A DNA stretch of 16,640 nt from Clostridia bacterium (GCA_017560175.1 JAFYOK010000013.1:1-16640); one strand, 5' to 3'; shown: positions 1 to 7,630, counted from the stretch's first letter. Numbers and translations: made by a program. The notes: generated from the letters alone by a model not told the origin.

Positions 1-936
1 CTCTCCCAACACCAATGTCTTCTGCCGTTCTTTCAGCACATAGCGCTCGTGCTGCATGGTACGATCCATATGTTCCAGATGGGTGACCATTGAACGCAGA
101 TTTCTTTCCACCTGCGCAACTTCCTGCTGGGAATCTCCGATGCGCATCTGTACCGCCCAGTCGGCCAACAAACCATCAAGGAAAAAATCTGCAAAGCGGA
201 GATAATCTCCCACATTGTCCTGCCCCAGATGGAATCCGATATTGACATCGGTCAATGCACTGTTGAACTGGCTGATGCGGCTGCGCAGCGCCTCACTCTG
301 ACGACGTGCATCATTGAGTTTCTTATGCTTGGCTGCCCCGGTCACAGCACCACCGCCGGCCACATCCAATGTACCCAATGTACGGGCATCGCGAAGGACC
401 TTTTGAACATTGCGAGTCTCCTGCAATGCCAGACCACCGGCACCAATGGCCTGGTCGATCTCGCGCAGCTGCTTATCCAGGGTATGGATCGCCCGCTCCA
501 GCTTGATTACCTCAGCTCCATGGGTTTCATCATCTTTAATAAACGTCTTGAGTTTTTCGTAGCTGTCACGGAAACGGCTTTCCAGATCACCAAATCCCTG
601 TCGTGTGGCCTCCAATGTCTTGATCCTGACGCCGCACTCCTCCAGCTTACGCTGGATATCCCGCAACTCAACCTCCACCAATCGGGCTTCCTGCTCCAGC
701 TGTTCCAGCTGGATCTCCAGCCGTCCGCTCAGGTTCAGATAAAAGTTTTTAAGAGATCTTTTACCTAACTCTTCCATCTTTCCCTGCAGGCCATTGAGGT
801 GAGAACGCACCTGGTACTCTTCCCTCCAAACCGCCGATTCGATCTGATGGGTCCGTTCCAGTTCCGATTCAATATTTTTACGCCGCTCGATCTGGGCCAG
901 AAGCTCCCATAATTCTTTTCGCAATTTTTCGACCAT
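1..936 (-). CDS. Coiled-coil protein of unknown function, 3' end beyond the window
   Basis: The reading frame is open from an ATG at 936 to the window edge (312 codons, no stop), so the C-terminus is missing. An AGGTG ribosome binding site lies just upstream and a sigma-A promoter at 985-1013. Residues 1-190 are dominated by charged heptad-like segments rich in Glu, Leu, Arg and Gln, consistent with a long coiled coil. Residues 192-212 hold a glycine-rich stretch (GGG at 194-196) followed by AKHKKLNDARR, and residues 250-260 read DFFLDGLLADW. This Gly-rich/AKH/F-D-G-ADW layout resembles the C-terminal part of an uncharacterised family I recall from other Firmicutes; that is memory, not a search. 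There is no signal peptide or membrane segment, so it is probably cytoplasmic. No function can be assigned. Confidence 0.85.
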   Translation of the reverse strand, partial: MVEKLRKELWELLAQIERRKNIESELERTHQIESAVWREEYQVRSHLNGLQGKMEELGKRSLKNFYLNLSGRLEIQLEQLEQEARLVEVELRDIQRKLEECGVRIKTLEATRQGFGDLESRFRDSYEKLKTFIKDDETHGAEVIKLERAIHTLDKQLREIDQAIGAGGLALQETRNVQKVLRDARTLGTLDVAGGGAVTGAAKHKKLNDARRQSEALRSRISQFNSALTDVNIGFHLGQDNVGDYLRFADFFLDGLLADWAVQMRIGDSQQEVAQVERNLRSMVTHLEHMDRTMQHERYVLKERQKTLVLGE

Positions 937-984
937 ATCGTTTCACCTTACCCGGGACTAACTGTTTCTTTACCTATTTACTAT

Positions 985-1013
985 ATTATACCTTTATTGT
1001 ACAGACGATGCAA
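985..1013 (-). promoter_or_regulatory. Sigma-A type promoter of the coiled-coil gene
   Basis: On the minus strand the -35 box is TTGCAT (1008-1013) and the -10 box is a consensus TATAAT (985-990), separated by exactly 17 bases. It lies between the groEL terminator and the ATG at 936, so the coiled-coil gene is expressed separately from the chaperonin operon. Confidence 0.8.
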
Positions 1014-1018
1014 GAGAT

Positions 1019-1055
1019 AAAAAAGTTCCCCCGAAAGCATAACTTTCGGGGGAAC
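1019..1055 (-). terminator. Rho-independent terminator of groES-groEL
   Basis: A perfect 13-bp stem (arms 1025-1037 and 1043-1055) encloses a 5-nt loop. On the minus strand it is followed directly by six T residues (1019-1024). It begins 25 bases after the groEL stop codon. Confidence 0.93.
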
Positions 1056-1080
1056 GATATCATTTCTGATGAATGACAGA

Positions 1081-2706
1081 TTAATACATCATGTCGCCCA
1101 TGCCGCCGGCAGCACCTGCAGCTTCGGGTTCCTTCTTCTCAGCAACCAGGGACTCTGTTGTCAGAACCATGGAAGCGATGGAAGCGGCATTCTCCAGAGC
1201 GGTACGTGTAACCTTTACGGGGTCAACGATACCGGCCTCGATCATGTCAACATATGTCTCGTTGTAAGCATCAAAGCCATAGCCGTTCTTGCCGCTGATG
1301 CGGATACGCTCGATAACGACGCTGCCGTCGACACCTGCGTTGAAGGCGATCTGCTTGACGGGCTCTTCCAGAGCCTTCATGACGATCTTGGCACCTGTCT
1401 TCTCGTCGCCTTCCAGTGTCTCGACCATAGCAGCGACAGCAGGAATCGCATTGATGAAGGCTGTACCGCCGCCTGCGACGATACCTTCTTCAACAGCAGC
1501 CTTTGTGGAGTTCAGAGCGTCTTCGATACGCAGCTTCTTCTCCTTCATCTCAACTTCGGTAGCAGCACCGACCTTGATGACAGCAACACCGCCGGACAGC
1601 TTAGCCAGGCGCTCCTGCAGCTTCTCACGATCGAACTCGGAAGTTGTTCTCTCCAGCTCTGTGCGGATGTTGTAGATGCGGCCCTCGATAGCTTCGCGGC
1701 TGCCTGCACCGTTGACGATGATGGTGTGCTCCTTGGTCGACTTGACCTGGCGAGCGCGACCCAGCATCTCCATAGTTGCATCCTTCAGCTCGTAACCGAT
1801 CTCTTCGGAAACAACAACACCGCCTGTCAGAGCAGCGATATCCTTCAGCATTTCCTTACGTCTGTCGCCAAAGCCGGGAGCCTTGACAGCCAGGCAGGTG
1901 AATGTGCCGCGCAGCTTGTTGACGATCAGTGTGCTCAGAGCCTCACCCTCGATATCCTCAGCGATGATGACCAGCTTGCGGCCTGTCTGGACAACTTCCT
2001 CCAGCAGGGGCAGGATCTCCTGGATGTTGGAGATCTTCTTATCTGTGATCAGGATGAAAGCGTCATCGATGACAGCTTCCAGCTTCTCTGTATCTGTGAT
2101 CATGTAGGGAGTGATGTAGCCTCTGTCGAACTGCATACCCTCAACAACCTCGCTGTATGTCTCAGCTGTCTTGGACTCCTCAACAGTGATGACGCCATCA
2201 GCGGTGACCTTATCCATAGCATCAGCGATCAGCTGGCCGATGCCCTCGTCGCCGGAAGAAACAGCAGCAACTCTTGCGATGTCTCTTGTGCCATTGACCT
2301 TCTGAGCGGAGCCCTTGATCTCGACAATTGCAGCTTCGACAGCCTTGGCGATACCCTTACGGACGACCATGGGGTTAGCACCGGCTGTAACGTTCTTCAG
2401 ACCCTCGCGGACGAAAGCCTGTGCCAGCAGTGTAGCGGTTGTTGTACCGTCGCCGGCGATATCGTTTGTCTTATCGGCGACCTGCTTGACCAGCTGAGCG
2501 CCCATGTTTTCAAAGATGTCATCCAGCTCGATGTCGCGAGCAATGGTAACACCGTCGTTTGTGATCAGGGGTGCGCCGAACTTCTTATCGAGAACGACGT
2601 TTCTGCCCTTGGGGCCCATAGTGACCTTAACTGTGTCGGCCAGCTTATTGACGCCTCTTTCCAGGGCGTGGCGAGCTTCCTCGCCAAACAGAATTTCCTT
2701 AGCCAT
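1081..2706 (-). CDS. groL: 60-kDa chaperonin GroEL
   Basis: GroEL forms the double-ring ATPase that encloses and folds non-native proteins in the cytoplasm together with the GroES lid. The 541-residue length is normal. Visible signatures are the N-terminal VTMGPKGRNVVLD, the ATP-binding loop GDGTTTATLL with its conserved Asp at residue 86, KAPGFGDRRKEML in the apical region, and AAVEEGIVAGGG in the C-terminal equatorial domain. The tail is a short GAAGGMGDMMY version of the flexible Gly-Gly-Met tail. The start is set by the usual MAKEI opening, with GGAGG about 10 bases upstream. It is the second gene of the groES-groEL operon, under CIRCE/HrcA control, and is followed by a strong terminator. 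Confidence 0.99.
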   Translation of the reverse strand: MAKEILFGEEARHALERGVNKLADTVKVTMGPKGRNVVLDKKFGAPLITNDGVTIARDIELDDIFENMGAQLVKQVADKTNDIAGDGTTTATLLAQAFVREGLKNVTAGANPMVVRKGIAKAVEAAIVEIKGSAQKVNGTRDIARVAAVSSGDEGIGQLIADAMDKVTADGVITVEESKTAETYSEVVEGMQFDRGYITPYMITDTEKLEAVIDDAFILITDKKISNIQEILPLLEEVVQTGRKLVIIAEDIEGEALSTLIVNKLRGTFTCLAVKAPGFGDRRKEMLKDIAALTGGVVVSEEIGYELKDATMEMLGRARQVKSTKEHTIIVNGAGSREAIEGRIYNIRTELERTTSEFDREKLQERLAKLSGGVAVIKVGAATEVEMKEKKLRIEDALNSTKAAVEEGIVAGGGTAFINAIPAVAAMVETLEGDEKTGAKIVMKALEEPVKQIAFNAGVDGSVVIERIRISGKNGYGFDAYNETYVDMIEAGIVDPVKVTRTALENAASIASMVLTTESLVAEKKEPEAAGAAGGMGDMMY

Positions 2707-2741
2707 TTTATGTTTACCTCCGAAAAATCGAAATTAGGATC

Positions 2742-2758
2742 GGCTGCCCAAGGCAGCC
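2742..2758 (-). other. Hairpin between groES and groEL
   Basis: A perfect 7-bp GC-rich inverted repeat (GGCTGCC at 2742-2748, GGCAGCC at 2752-2758) has a 3-nt loop and sits in the 69-base gap between the groES stop and the groEL start. No U-run follows, so it does not look like a terminator. It may be an mRNA processing or stability site; that is inference. Confidence 0.6.
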
Positions 2759-2775
2759 TGAATGTGCAGGATCGA

Positions 2776-3060
2776 TTACTCGATGACTGCCAGGATGTCG
2801 GTCTGCTTTACGATGACCAGCTGTTCGCCTTCGATCTTGACCTCTGTGCCGGCAAACTTGTTGGTGATGACCTTATCGCCGACCTTGACTTCCATGGGAG
2901 TCTTCTTGTCGCCGCTGCCCAGGCCGGGACCTACAGCGATAACGATAGCAAACTGGGGCTTCTCCTTAGCGGAGCCGGCCAGAATGATGCCGCTCTTGGT
3001 TGTCTCTTCGGCTTCTGCCATCTTGAGAACGACTCTGTCCTGCAAAGGTACGAGTTTCAT
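2776..3060 (-). CDS. groS: 10-kDa co-chaperonin GroES
   Basis: GroES is the heptameric lid of GroEL. The 94-residue protein has the family layout: the N-terminal LVPLQDRVVLK strand, the mobile loop around residues 17-34 (EETTKSGIILAGSAKEKP) that contacts GroEL, and the C-terminal EGEQLVIVKQTDILAVIE. It is the first gene of the chaperonin operon, directly behind the CIRCE operator, with an AGAGGTAA-type ribosome binding site before the ATG. Confidence 0.98.
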   Translation of the reverse strand: MKLVPLQDRVVLKMAEAEETTKSGIILAGSAKEKPQFAIVIAVGPGLGSGDKKTPMEVKVGDKVITNKFAGTEVKIEGEQLVIVKQTDILAVIE

Positions 3061-3104
3061 TGTGTGATTACCTCTTTCTATTTTTAATTATTATCATCCA
3101 TACT

Positions 3105-3131
3105 TTAGCACTCATTTGCTCTGAGTGCTAA
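3105..3131. promoter_or_regulatory. CIRCE operator (HrcA binding site)
   Basis: The sequence TTAGCACTC, nine bases, then GAGTGCTAA is a perfect CIRCE element. It lies just downstream of the groES -10 box, covering the likely transcription start and leader. In Firmicutes the repressor HrcA binds this element and is released on heat shock when GroEL is titrated by unfolded protein. hrcA itself is not in the window. Confidence 0.97.
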
Positions 3132-3142
3132 CCGATGTTTCT

Positions 3143-3171
3143 ATAATAAGCCATAGGGGTGTTTTTTTCAA
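3143..3171 (-). promoter_or_regulatory. Sigma-A promoter of groES-groEL
   Basis: The -35 box TTGAAA (3166-3171) and the -10 box TATTAT (3143-3148) are 17 bases apart on the minus strand. CIRCE begins 11 bases beyond the -10 box, as expected for HrcA-repressed vegetative promoters. Confidence 0.85.
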
Positions 3172-3232
3172 GACTTTTTTGAAAAAAACTTATGAATAAA
3201 TTATATCTGTTTTGTGATTTTTGAACAAACAA

Positions 3233-3262
3233 AGCCCCCGCAAGCATCGAGCTGCAGGGGCT
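3233..3262 (-). terminator. Probable terminator after the lipid kinase gene
   Basis: The arms 3233-3242 and 3253-3262 form a 10-position stem with one mismatch and a 10-nt loop. On the minus strand it is followed by a T-rich run (TTTGTTTGTT). It is placed between the lipid kinase stop and the groES promoter. Confidence 0.7.
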
Positions 3263-3310
3263 GAGTCGGCTTATAGGTCTATTCTATGCAATTCTTTCCG
3301 CTTTATGCCG

Positions 3311-4234
3311 CTACTCCAGAATGTCCGCACCTCGGGGCATGACAAAGCGCAATCTGCCCGGCTCGATGCGAAGATTGAGATGACTGCTCTCTACGATCTC
3401 GCCATCAAGATTGATGCACATATTCTCATTGGTGGTGGAATAGATCGACAGTGTTTTGGCCTGATAATGGGTAATGTATTCAGGTATTTCCCGATAACGG
3501 CCTGCCTTGTATTTGGCAACAAGCGCTGCCGCCTTCAGTCGACTGACCTTTTTGACCAACAGGACATCCAGAAGCCCATCCTGCAATGCCGAATGATCGA
3601 CCGGACAGAAGCCACCGCCATAATAACGGCCGTTGCCGACAAAAATCAGAGTAAACTCTCCATCGATCTGCTTACCATCCATATTGATGGCATACTTCTT
3701 TCCAAAGCCGCGCAGAACGCCGCCAACTGCCGCCAGACAGTATGGCAGCATACCTGTGCCAAAGAAACTGAACTTATCCTTATCCTTGGCAATCTCTGCA
3801 TCCAATCCCACCGAAAGGATATTGATGGAACACCCGCAATCCGACCGGATATAGTCAATATCTACAGCTTTACCGTTCAGCAGATCGTCCAGCTGACGAA
3901 AGGCTTCCCTGCCGCCTTTAAACATCTTGACAAAATCATTTCTGGTGCCAATGGGATATACCGTAAAAGCACAGCGATGATCTTCCAGCGCGGCAACACC
4001 GGCAGCCACTTCGTTGAGCGTACCATCACCGCCGCAGGCATAAAAAACCAATTCTTTATCCGGCTGTGCCGCCGCAACCGACTGTACGATCTTGGTGGCA
4101 TGTCCGGCATGAGAGGTCAGGTAAATGTCGTATTCGGCATGATTCCGACGACAGGCTGCCTCTATGTTCTGAATGACAGCTGCATGATCCAGGTCATGTC
4201 CCGCACGGGGATTGACAATAAAGATATGCCGCAT
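3311..4234 (-). CDS. Diacylglycerol/lipid kinase family protein (DgkB/YegS/BmrU type)
   Basis: These soluble kinases phosphorylate diacylglycerol or related lipids with ATP and recycle lipid head-group products at the membrane. The 307-residue length is usual. The N-terminal catalytic domain opens with FIVNPRAG (5-12) and carries the nucleotide-binding GGDGTLNEV (68-76) and the YPIGTRNDF segment (93-101), which corresponds to the family P-x-GT-x-ND-F motif. The C-terminal part contains FVGNGRYYGGGFCPVDHSAL and QDGLLDVLLV, typical of the beta-rich second domain. An AAGGTG ribosome binding site lies 7 bases before the ATG. The gene follows the methyltransferase by 34 bases and is probably cotranscribed with it. 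The exact substrate cannot be read from the sequence. Confidence 0.9.
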   Translation of the reverse strand: MRHIFIVNPRAGHDLDHAAVIQNIEAACRRNHAEYDIYLTSHAGHATKIVQSVAAAQPDKELVFYACGGDGTLNEVAAGVAALEDHRCAFTVYPIGTRNDFVKMFKGGREAFRQLDDLLNGKAVDIDYIRSDCGCSINILSVGLDAEIAKDKDKFSFFGTGMLPYCLAAVGGVLRGFGKKYAINMDGKQIDGEFTLIFVGNGRYYGGGFCPVDHSALQDGLLDVLLVKKVSRLKAAALVAKYKAGRYREIPEYITHYQAKTLSIYSTTNENMCINLDGEIVESSHLNLRIEPGRLRFVMPRGADILE

Positions 4235-4268
4235 GGCATTTCACCTTCTATCTGAGTTATGGGATGAT

Positions 4269-5384
4269 TTATTTGAAGTACATGTAGAGATTACACTTGA
4301 TCATACCGTTATAGAGCTTACGCTTCTTATCGGCCTTGGCACCAAAGTGTGTTTCAAACTCCTCATCGGAGGTGATGATATACTTCTTCAGGTCGGTACA
4401 GCCCTGCATCTGACGGCCCAGCTGACGGTAGATACGTCTGGCCTGTTCAATGTCCATCATACGCTGACCATAAGGAGGATTGGTGATGATAACAGAACGC
4501 TCCTTGGGATAGGTCATCTTGAGCGCATCGGCGCGAGTGACCTCGATGCAGTCGAGAATACCGGCACGACGTGCGTTCTCACGGGTCATAGCAACGCAGG
4601 CAGGATCGATATCGGATGCAAAGATGGGCAGCTTCTCGTGGCGCTCATTTTCCTGATACTCTTCGCGCAGGTCGGCAAAACAGGTAGTATCAAAGAAACC
4701 CCAATGCTCAGCCTCGAAGTTTCTGTGCGCACCGGGCATGATGCCCAGCGCAGCCATAGCTGCCTCGATGGCAATGGTGCCGCTGCCGCAGAAGGGATCG
4801 ATGAGGGTCTCTCGACCGCGATAACGAGCGATCTTGACCATCGATGCTGCCAGTGTTTCACGGATGGTGGCCATATTGCTCTCCTGCTTGTAACCGCGCT
4901 TGTAAAGAGGTGCGCCGGTCATATCGAGGTAGATTTCGGCAACATCCTTGATAATGGCAAACTGGATCTGATACTTAACGCCGTCTTCTTCCAGCCAGGA
5001 CAGGCTGTAGCGCTCACGCAGGCGCTCGACAGCAGCCTTCTTGATGATACTCTGGCAACTGGGAACGCTGTGCAGCTTGGAGTCGAGGCAATAACCCTTA
5101 ACAGGGAACGCATCTCGTCTGCCGATCATGTCTTCCCAGGCGATAGCCTTAACACCCTGGAACAGCTCTTCAAAGGTGGAAGCCTTGAAGCGAGCCAGTT
5201 CCAGCAGAACGCGCTCGCCGCAGCGCAGGATGACATTGGCACGCGCACCTTCTGCCATATCACCATCAAAACGGACACGACCATTTTCGGCAATAACGCC
5301 TTCAAAACCGTTGAACTTCAGCTCATCGGCAACCAGGCCTTCTGTACCCATCAGACAAGGAACAACAAAATGATATATGGTCAT
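4269..5384 (-). CDS. THUMP-domain class I RNA methyltransferase (RlmL/YpsC family)
   Basis: This is a predicted S-adenosylmethionine-dependent N2-guanine methyltransferase acting on 23S rRNA, by family. Of the 371 residues, roughly 1-160 match a ferredoxin-like plus THUMP RNA-binding module. The Rossmann methyltransferase domain follows: the SAM loop DPFCGSGTIAIEAA (196-209), the acidic ASDIDP (256-261), and the catalytic NPPYG (302-306) typical of amino-group methyltransferases. The start is supported by AGAGG six bases upstream. It is the first gene after a promoter at 5441-5469 and is followed by the lipid kinase gene. Confidence 0.93.
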   Translation of the reverse strand: MTIYHFVVPCLMGTEGLVADELKFNGFEGVIAENGRVRFDGDMAEGARANVILRCGERVLLELARFKASTFEELFQGVKAIAWEDMIGRRDAFPVKGYCLDSKLHSVPSCQSIIKKAAVERLRERYSLSWLEEDGVKYQIQFAIIKDVAEIYLDMTGAPLYKRGYKQESNMATIRETLAASMVKIARYRGRETLIDPFCGSGTIAIEAAMAALGIMPGAHRNFEAEHWGFFDTTCFADLREEYQENERHEKLPIFASDIDPACVAMTRENARRAGILDCIEVTRADALKMTYPKERSVIITNPPYGQRMMDIEQARRIYRQLGRQMQGCTDLKKYIITSDEEFETHFGAKADKKRKLYNGMIKCNLYMYFK

Positions 5385-5440
5385 AAATAACCTCTGTTCT
5401 TTCTGTTCTACAAAAACTTATAATTTGTCATACATAAGAT

Positions 5441-5469
5441 ATTATCCTATAAAATCCCTGATTTTGCAA
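5441..5469 (-). promoter_or_regulatory. Sigma-A promoter for the methyltransferase-lipid kinase unit
   Basis: The -35 box TTGCAA (5464-5469) and the -10 box GATAAT (5441-5446) are 17 bases apart on the minus strand. They lie between the hpf terminator and the methyltransferase start. Confidence 0.7.
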
Positions 5470-5519
5470 CAATCTATGATAAAAAATATCGATAAAACAC
5501 CTGTTGAAACATATAAGAA

Positions 5520-5547
5520 AGCCCCCGGCGCAAATGCGCCGGGGGCT
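5520..5547 (-). terminator. Rho-independent terminator after hpf
   Basis: A perfect 12-bp GC-rich stem (5520-5531 with 5536-5547) has a 4-nt loop and is followed on the minus strand by TTTCTTATAT. It ends the transcript carrying the structured RNA, the amidohydrolase and hpf. Confidence 0.88.
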
Positions 5548-5586
5548 CGGTGTTCTGTATTACGATGGAAGGTTATGGAACGGGGA

Positions 5587-6132
5587 TCATTCCTTGGAAA
5601 TCAGCATGCCGTAACCGCCGTTCTTTCTCTTGTAAACAACGGCGTGCTTATTGCCCTCTTCGCTGTTGACGAAGAAGTAGAACTCGTGGTTCAGCAGATC
5701 CATCTGCATGATAGCATCCTCTGCGGTCATGGGCTTGATATCCAGCTCCTTGACGCGGACAACGCCCAGTTCTTCTTCAGCGACTTCGGGCTCGGGCAGG
5801 TCGACAAGAGCCATGGACATGGTCTTGGCGAAGGAATCCTGACGCATCTTCTTGGAAAGTCTGGTCTTGTTCTTGCTGATCTGACGCTCGATGCTTTCGA
5901 CTACGCCGTCGACAGCCTTGAGCATATCATCAGCCTTCTCTTCCGCGCGGAAGAAGAAGCTTCTGTAGTTGACGGTCAGCTCTACTGTATGTTCGCTGCC
6001 ATGGAAACTGTATGTAACCTGAGCGTCGGCATCTTCGCCGAAATACTTATCGAGCTTCTCACACTTCTTGACGATATATTCCTTGCGATCGTTATAGATC
6101 TTAGCTTTTCTTTCGTTAAACTTTACGTTCAT
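5587..6132 (-). CDS. hpf: Ribosome hibernation-promoting factor, long form (Hpf/RaiA)
   Basis: Long-form HPF binds the 30S decoding region and pairs 70S ribosomes into inactive 100S dimers in stationary or starved cells. I place the start at the ATG at 6132, because AAAGGAG stands six bases upstream and MNVKFNER is the expected first strand; a longer in-frame ORF to 6210 has no such support. The 181 residues hold the N-terminal ribosome-binding domain (about 1-95), a basic/acidic linker, and the C-terminal dimerisation domain (VVRVKELDIKPMTAEDAI at 124-141, then LLNHEFYFFVN and KRKNGGYGMLI). It lies 101 bases after the amidohydrolase and ends at a strong terminator. No dedicated promoter is convincing. 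Confidence 0.97.
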   Translation of the reverse strand: MNVKFNERKAKIYNDRKEYIVKKCEKLDKYFGEDADAQVTYSFHGSEHTVELTVNYRSFFFRAEEKADDMLKAVDGVVESIERQISKNKTRLSKKMRQDSFAKTMSMALVDLPEPEVAEEELGVVRVKELDIKPMTAEDAIMQMDLLNHEFYFFVNSEEGNKHAVVYKRKNGGYGMLISKE

Positions 6133-6209
6133 AGTGTTCTCCTTTCCTGTGAAACAGGCAGTTAACTTAAAACTGACGTATTGCTTACCTGACTTGACTT
6201 TCTTTTTCA

Positions 6210-6227
6210 AAAGGCCAAACGGCCTTT
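6210..6227 (-). other. Short hairpin between the amidohydrolase and hpf
   Basis: AAAGGCC (6210-6216) and GGCCTTT (6221-6227) form a 7-bp stem with a 4-nt loop just after the amidohydrolase stop codon. The following T-run on the minus strand is only about four bases, so it is at best a weak terminator or attenuator that would lower read-through into hpf. Confidence 0.45.
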
Positions 6228-6233
6228 AGCTTT

Positions 6234-7367
6234 TTATCTGACGCGCTGGCCGCTGATGTAAACGGCCTTGGGCTTGCTCAGGAAATCGAAGGGATGGCCG
6301 GACCATACGACAATATCGGCATCCTTGCCGACAGCGATGGAACCGACGCGGTCTTCGACTTCAGCAGCCTTGGCTGCATTGATGGTGATCGAACGGATGG
6401 CTGCATCCATATCCAGGCCTTCGCGCACGCTGACAGCGGCGCTGACCGCCAGATGCATCAGGGGCACGACACCGTGGTCGGTGGTCAGTGCGACCTCGAT
6501 GCCTTCCTTATGCAGGACACCGGCAGTCTTGAGGCTTCTGTTGGCCGTTTCCGGCTTGCTGCTGCCCGACAGAACGGGGCCGACAACAGGAATGACACCC
6601 GCTTCCTTGAGCTGACGAGCCGCACGGATACCATCGGTCGCATGGATGATGGTATAGCGGATGCCAAACTCCTTGGAAATGCGGATCGCTGTCAGGATGT
6701 CGTCGCATCTGTGGCAGTGGATATGAGCGATCAGTTCGCCCTTGAGAACAGGGATCAGAGCTTCACACTTTGCGTCATACGCAGCGTCGCCCTTCTCCTT
6801 CTTCTCCATATAATTCTTGGCCTTGGTCAGTGCCTCACGCAGGATGGCAGCTGTTGCCATTCTGGTCTGAGGTGTTTTCTGCTTGAGGCCATAGCAGCTC
6901 TTGGGGTTTTCACCGAGGGCCATCTTCATGGCGCAGGGCGCCTTGACGATCATATCCTCGATGTCATCGCCGGCCAGCTTGATGAAAGCCATCTCGCCGC
7001 CGATGATGTTGGCGCTGCCGGGACCGACAACAGCCGATGTGACGCCGCACTCTACTGCATCTGCAAAAGCAGAATCATAGGGATAGATGGCATCTACCGC
7101 CTTGAGCTGAGGTGTGATGGGATCGACAGCTTCGTTAACGTCGTTGCCTTCCCAGCGGACCGACTGTTCCATGATACCGATATGTGTATGGGCATCGATG
7201 AAACCGGGCATAATATAACCGCCAGCAGCATCAAAAACTTCACCCTCGGCAGGTGCCGCCGAAGCGATATCGCCAAAAGCGGTAATGATACCGTCTTTGA
7301 AATCAACGTAGCCGTTTTCGAATTCCTGTCCCTCAGCCGTGATCAGACGGCCGCCCATAATTCTCAT
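6234..7367 (-). CDS. Imidazolonepropionase-like metal-dependent amidohydrolase
   Basis: This is a 377-residue cytoplasmic hydrolase of the amidohydrolase superfamily; the substrate is unknown. Residues 1-52 form the N-terminal half of the beta-sandwich. The TIM barrel starts with PGFIDAHTHIG (metal ligands His60 and His62). Further candidate ligands are AHIHCH (His215/217/219), IIHATDG (His242) and the catalytic Asp in TTDHGV (Asp297). The segment MKMALGENPKSCYG (147-160) is characteristic of the imidazolonepropionase-like group rather than of true HutI. The C-terminus GSIAVGKDADIVVWSGHPF closes the composite domain. AAGGAGG lies 8 bases before the ATG. It sits between the structured RNA leader and hpf. 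Confidence 0.9.
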   Translation of the reverse strand: MRIMGGRLITAEGQEFENGYVDFKDGIITAFGDIASAAPAEGEVFDAAGGYIMPGFIDAHTHIGIMEQSVRWEGNDVNEAVDPITPQLKAVDAIYPYDSAFADAVECGVTSAVVGPGSANIIGGEMAFIKLAGDDIEDMIVKAPCAMKMALGENPKSCYGLKQKTPQTRMATAAILREALTKAKNYMEKKEKGDAAYDAKCEALIPVLKGELIAHIHCHRCDDILTAIRISKEFGIRYTIIHATDGIRAARQLKEAGVIPVVGPVLSGSSKPETANRSLKTAGVLHKEGIEVALTTDHGVVPLMHLAVSAAVSVREGLDMDAAIRSITINAAKAAEVEDRVGSIAVGKDADIVVWSGHPFDFLSKPKAVYISGQRVR

Positions 7368-7438
7368 GCTTACTTCCTCCTTCTTGTTTTCGACACAACT
7401 TCCTATTTACAAAATATGGAAACTGTGCTATTCTGTAT

Positions 7439-7623
7439 TCAGAACACAGCGCAAATGTCAAAGGGCCTTAAAATCCCCTGTGCCGTGCTTCGGCATTTGC
7501 GGTGTGTTCTGACATCGTCTTCGGGATACACCGTTCATATCTTTATCCCCACAACCCCATACTTGGCCGTCTTTCACCCACGTGAGAGGCGGCACTTTTT
7601 TTGGAGTCCGATAGAATAAATAT
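7439..7623 (-). ncRNA. Structured noncoding RNA, candidate raiA-motif RNA
   Basis: Of the 347-base gap 7368-7714, the part from about 7623 to 7439 reads as a folded RNA on the minus strand. Its 3' portion is a long stem: TCAGAACACA (7503-7512) pairs with TGTGTTCTGA (7439-7448), continues after one mismatch with CGCAAATG/CATTTGCG, and encloses an inner TGCCG-AAGCA-CGGCA hairpin. Its 5' portion has a GCCG...CGGC hairpin around TCAC-GTGG-GTGA (about 7565-7595) and a GGGATA...TATCCC hairpin (about 7516-7545). A sigma-A promoter lies just upstream, and no U-run separates the RNA from the amidohydrolase, so it may be both leader and processed RNA. raiA-motif RNAs are known upstream of raiA/hpf genes in Firmicutes; hpf is the second gene downstream here. 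The raiA identity rests on context and is not verified. 6S RNA is a less likely alternative, because 6S is one long interrupted hairpin. Confidence 0.6.
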
Positions 7624-7630
7624 AGGGATA

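Noticed and set aside
1069..3087. 672-codon plus-strand ORF opposite groEL and groES
   Set aside because: It is the antisense shadow of two certain genes; its Cys/Leu/Asp-rich low-complexity protein reflects codon bias on the other strand, and it spans the groES-groEL gap without a ribosome binding site.
6133..6209. Separate promoter for hpf (TTGAAA with TAAGCA 17 bases later, or a sigma-H/sigma-B type site)
   Set aside because: The -10 match is poor and no sigma-H or sigma-B consensus was convincing.
6133..6210. Longer N-terminus for Hpf (26 extra residues)
   Set aside because: The upstream extension lacks a good ribosome binding site and does not fit the family start, whereas the ATG at 6132 has AAAGGAG at the right distance.
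6294..7619. 441-codon plus-strand ORF covering the amidohydrolase and the structured RNA
   Set aside because: Antisense shadow over the amidohydrolase; the part over the RNA gap has no ribosome binding site or recognisable domain.
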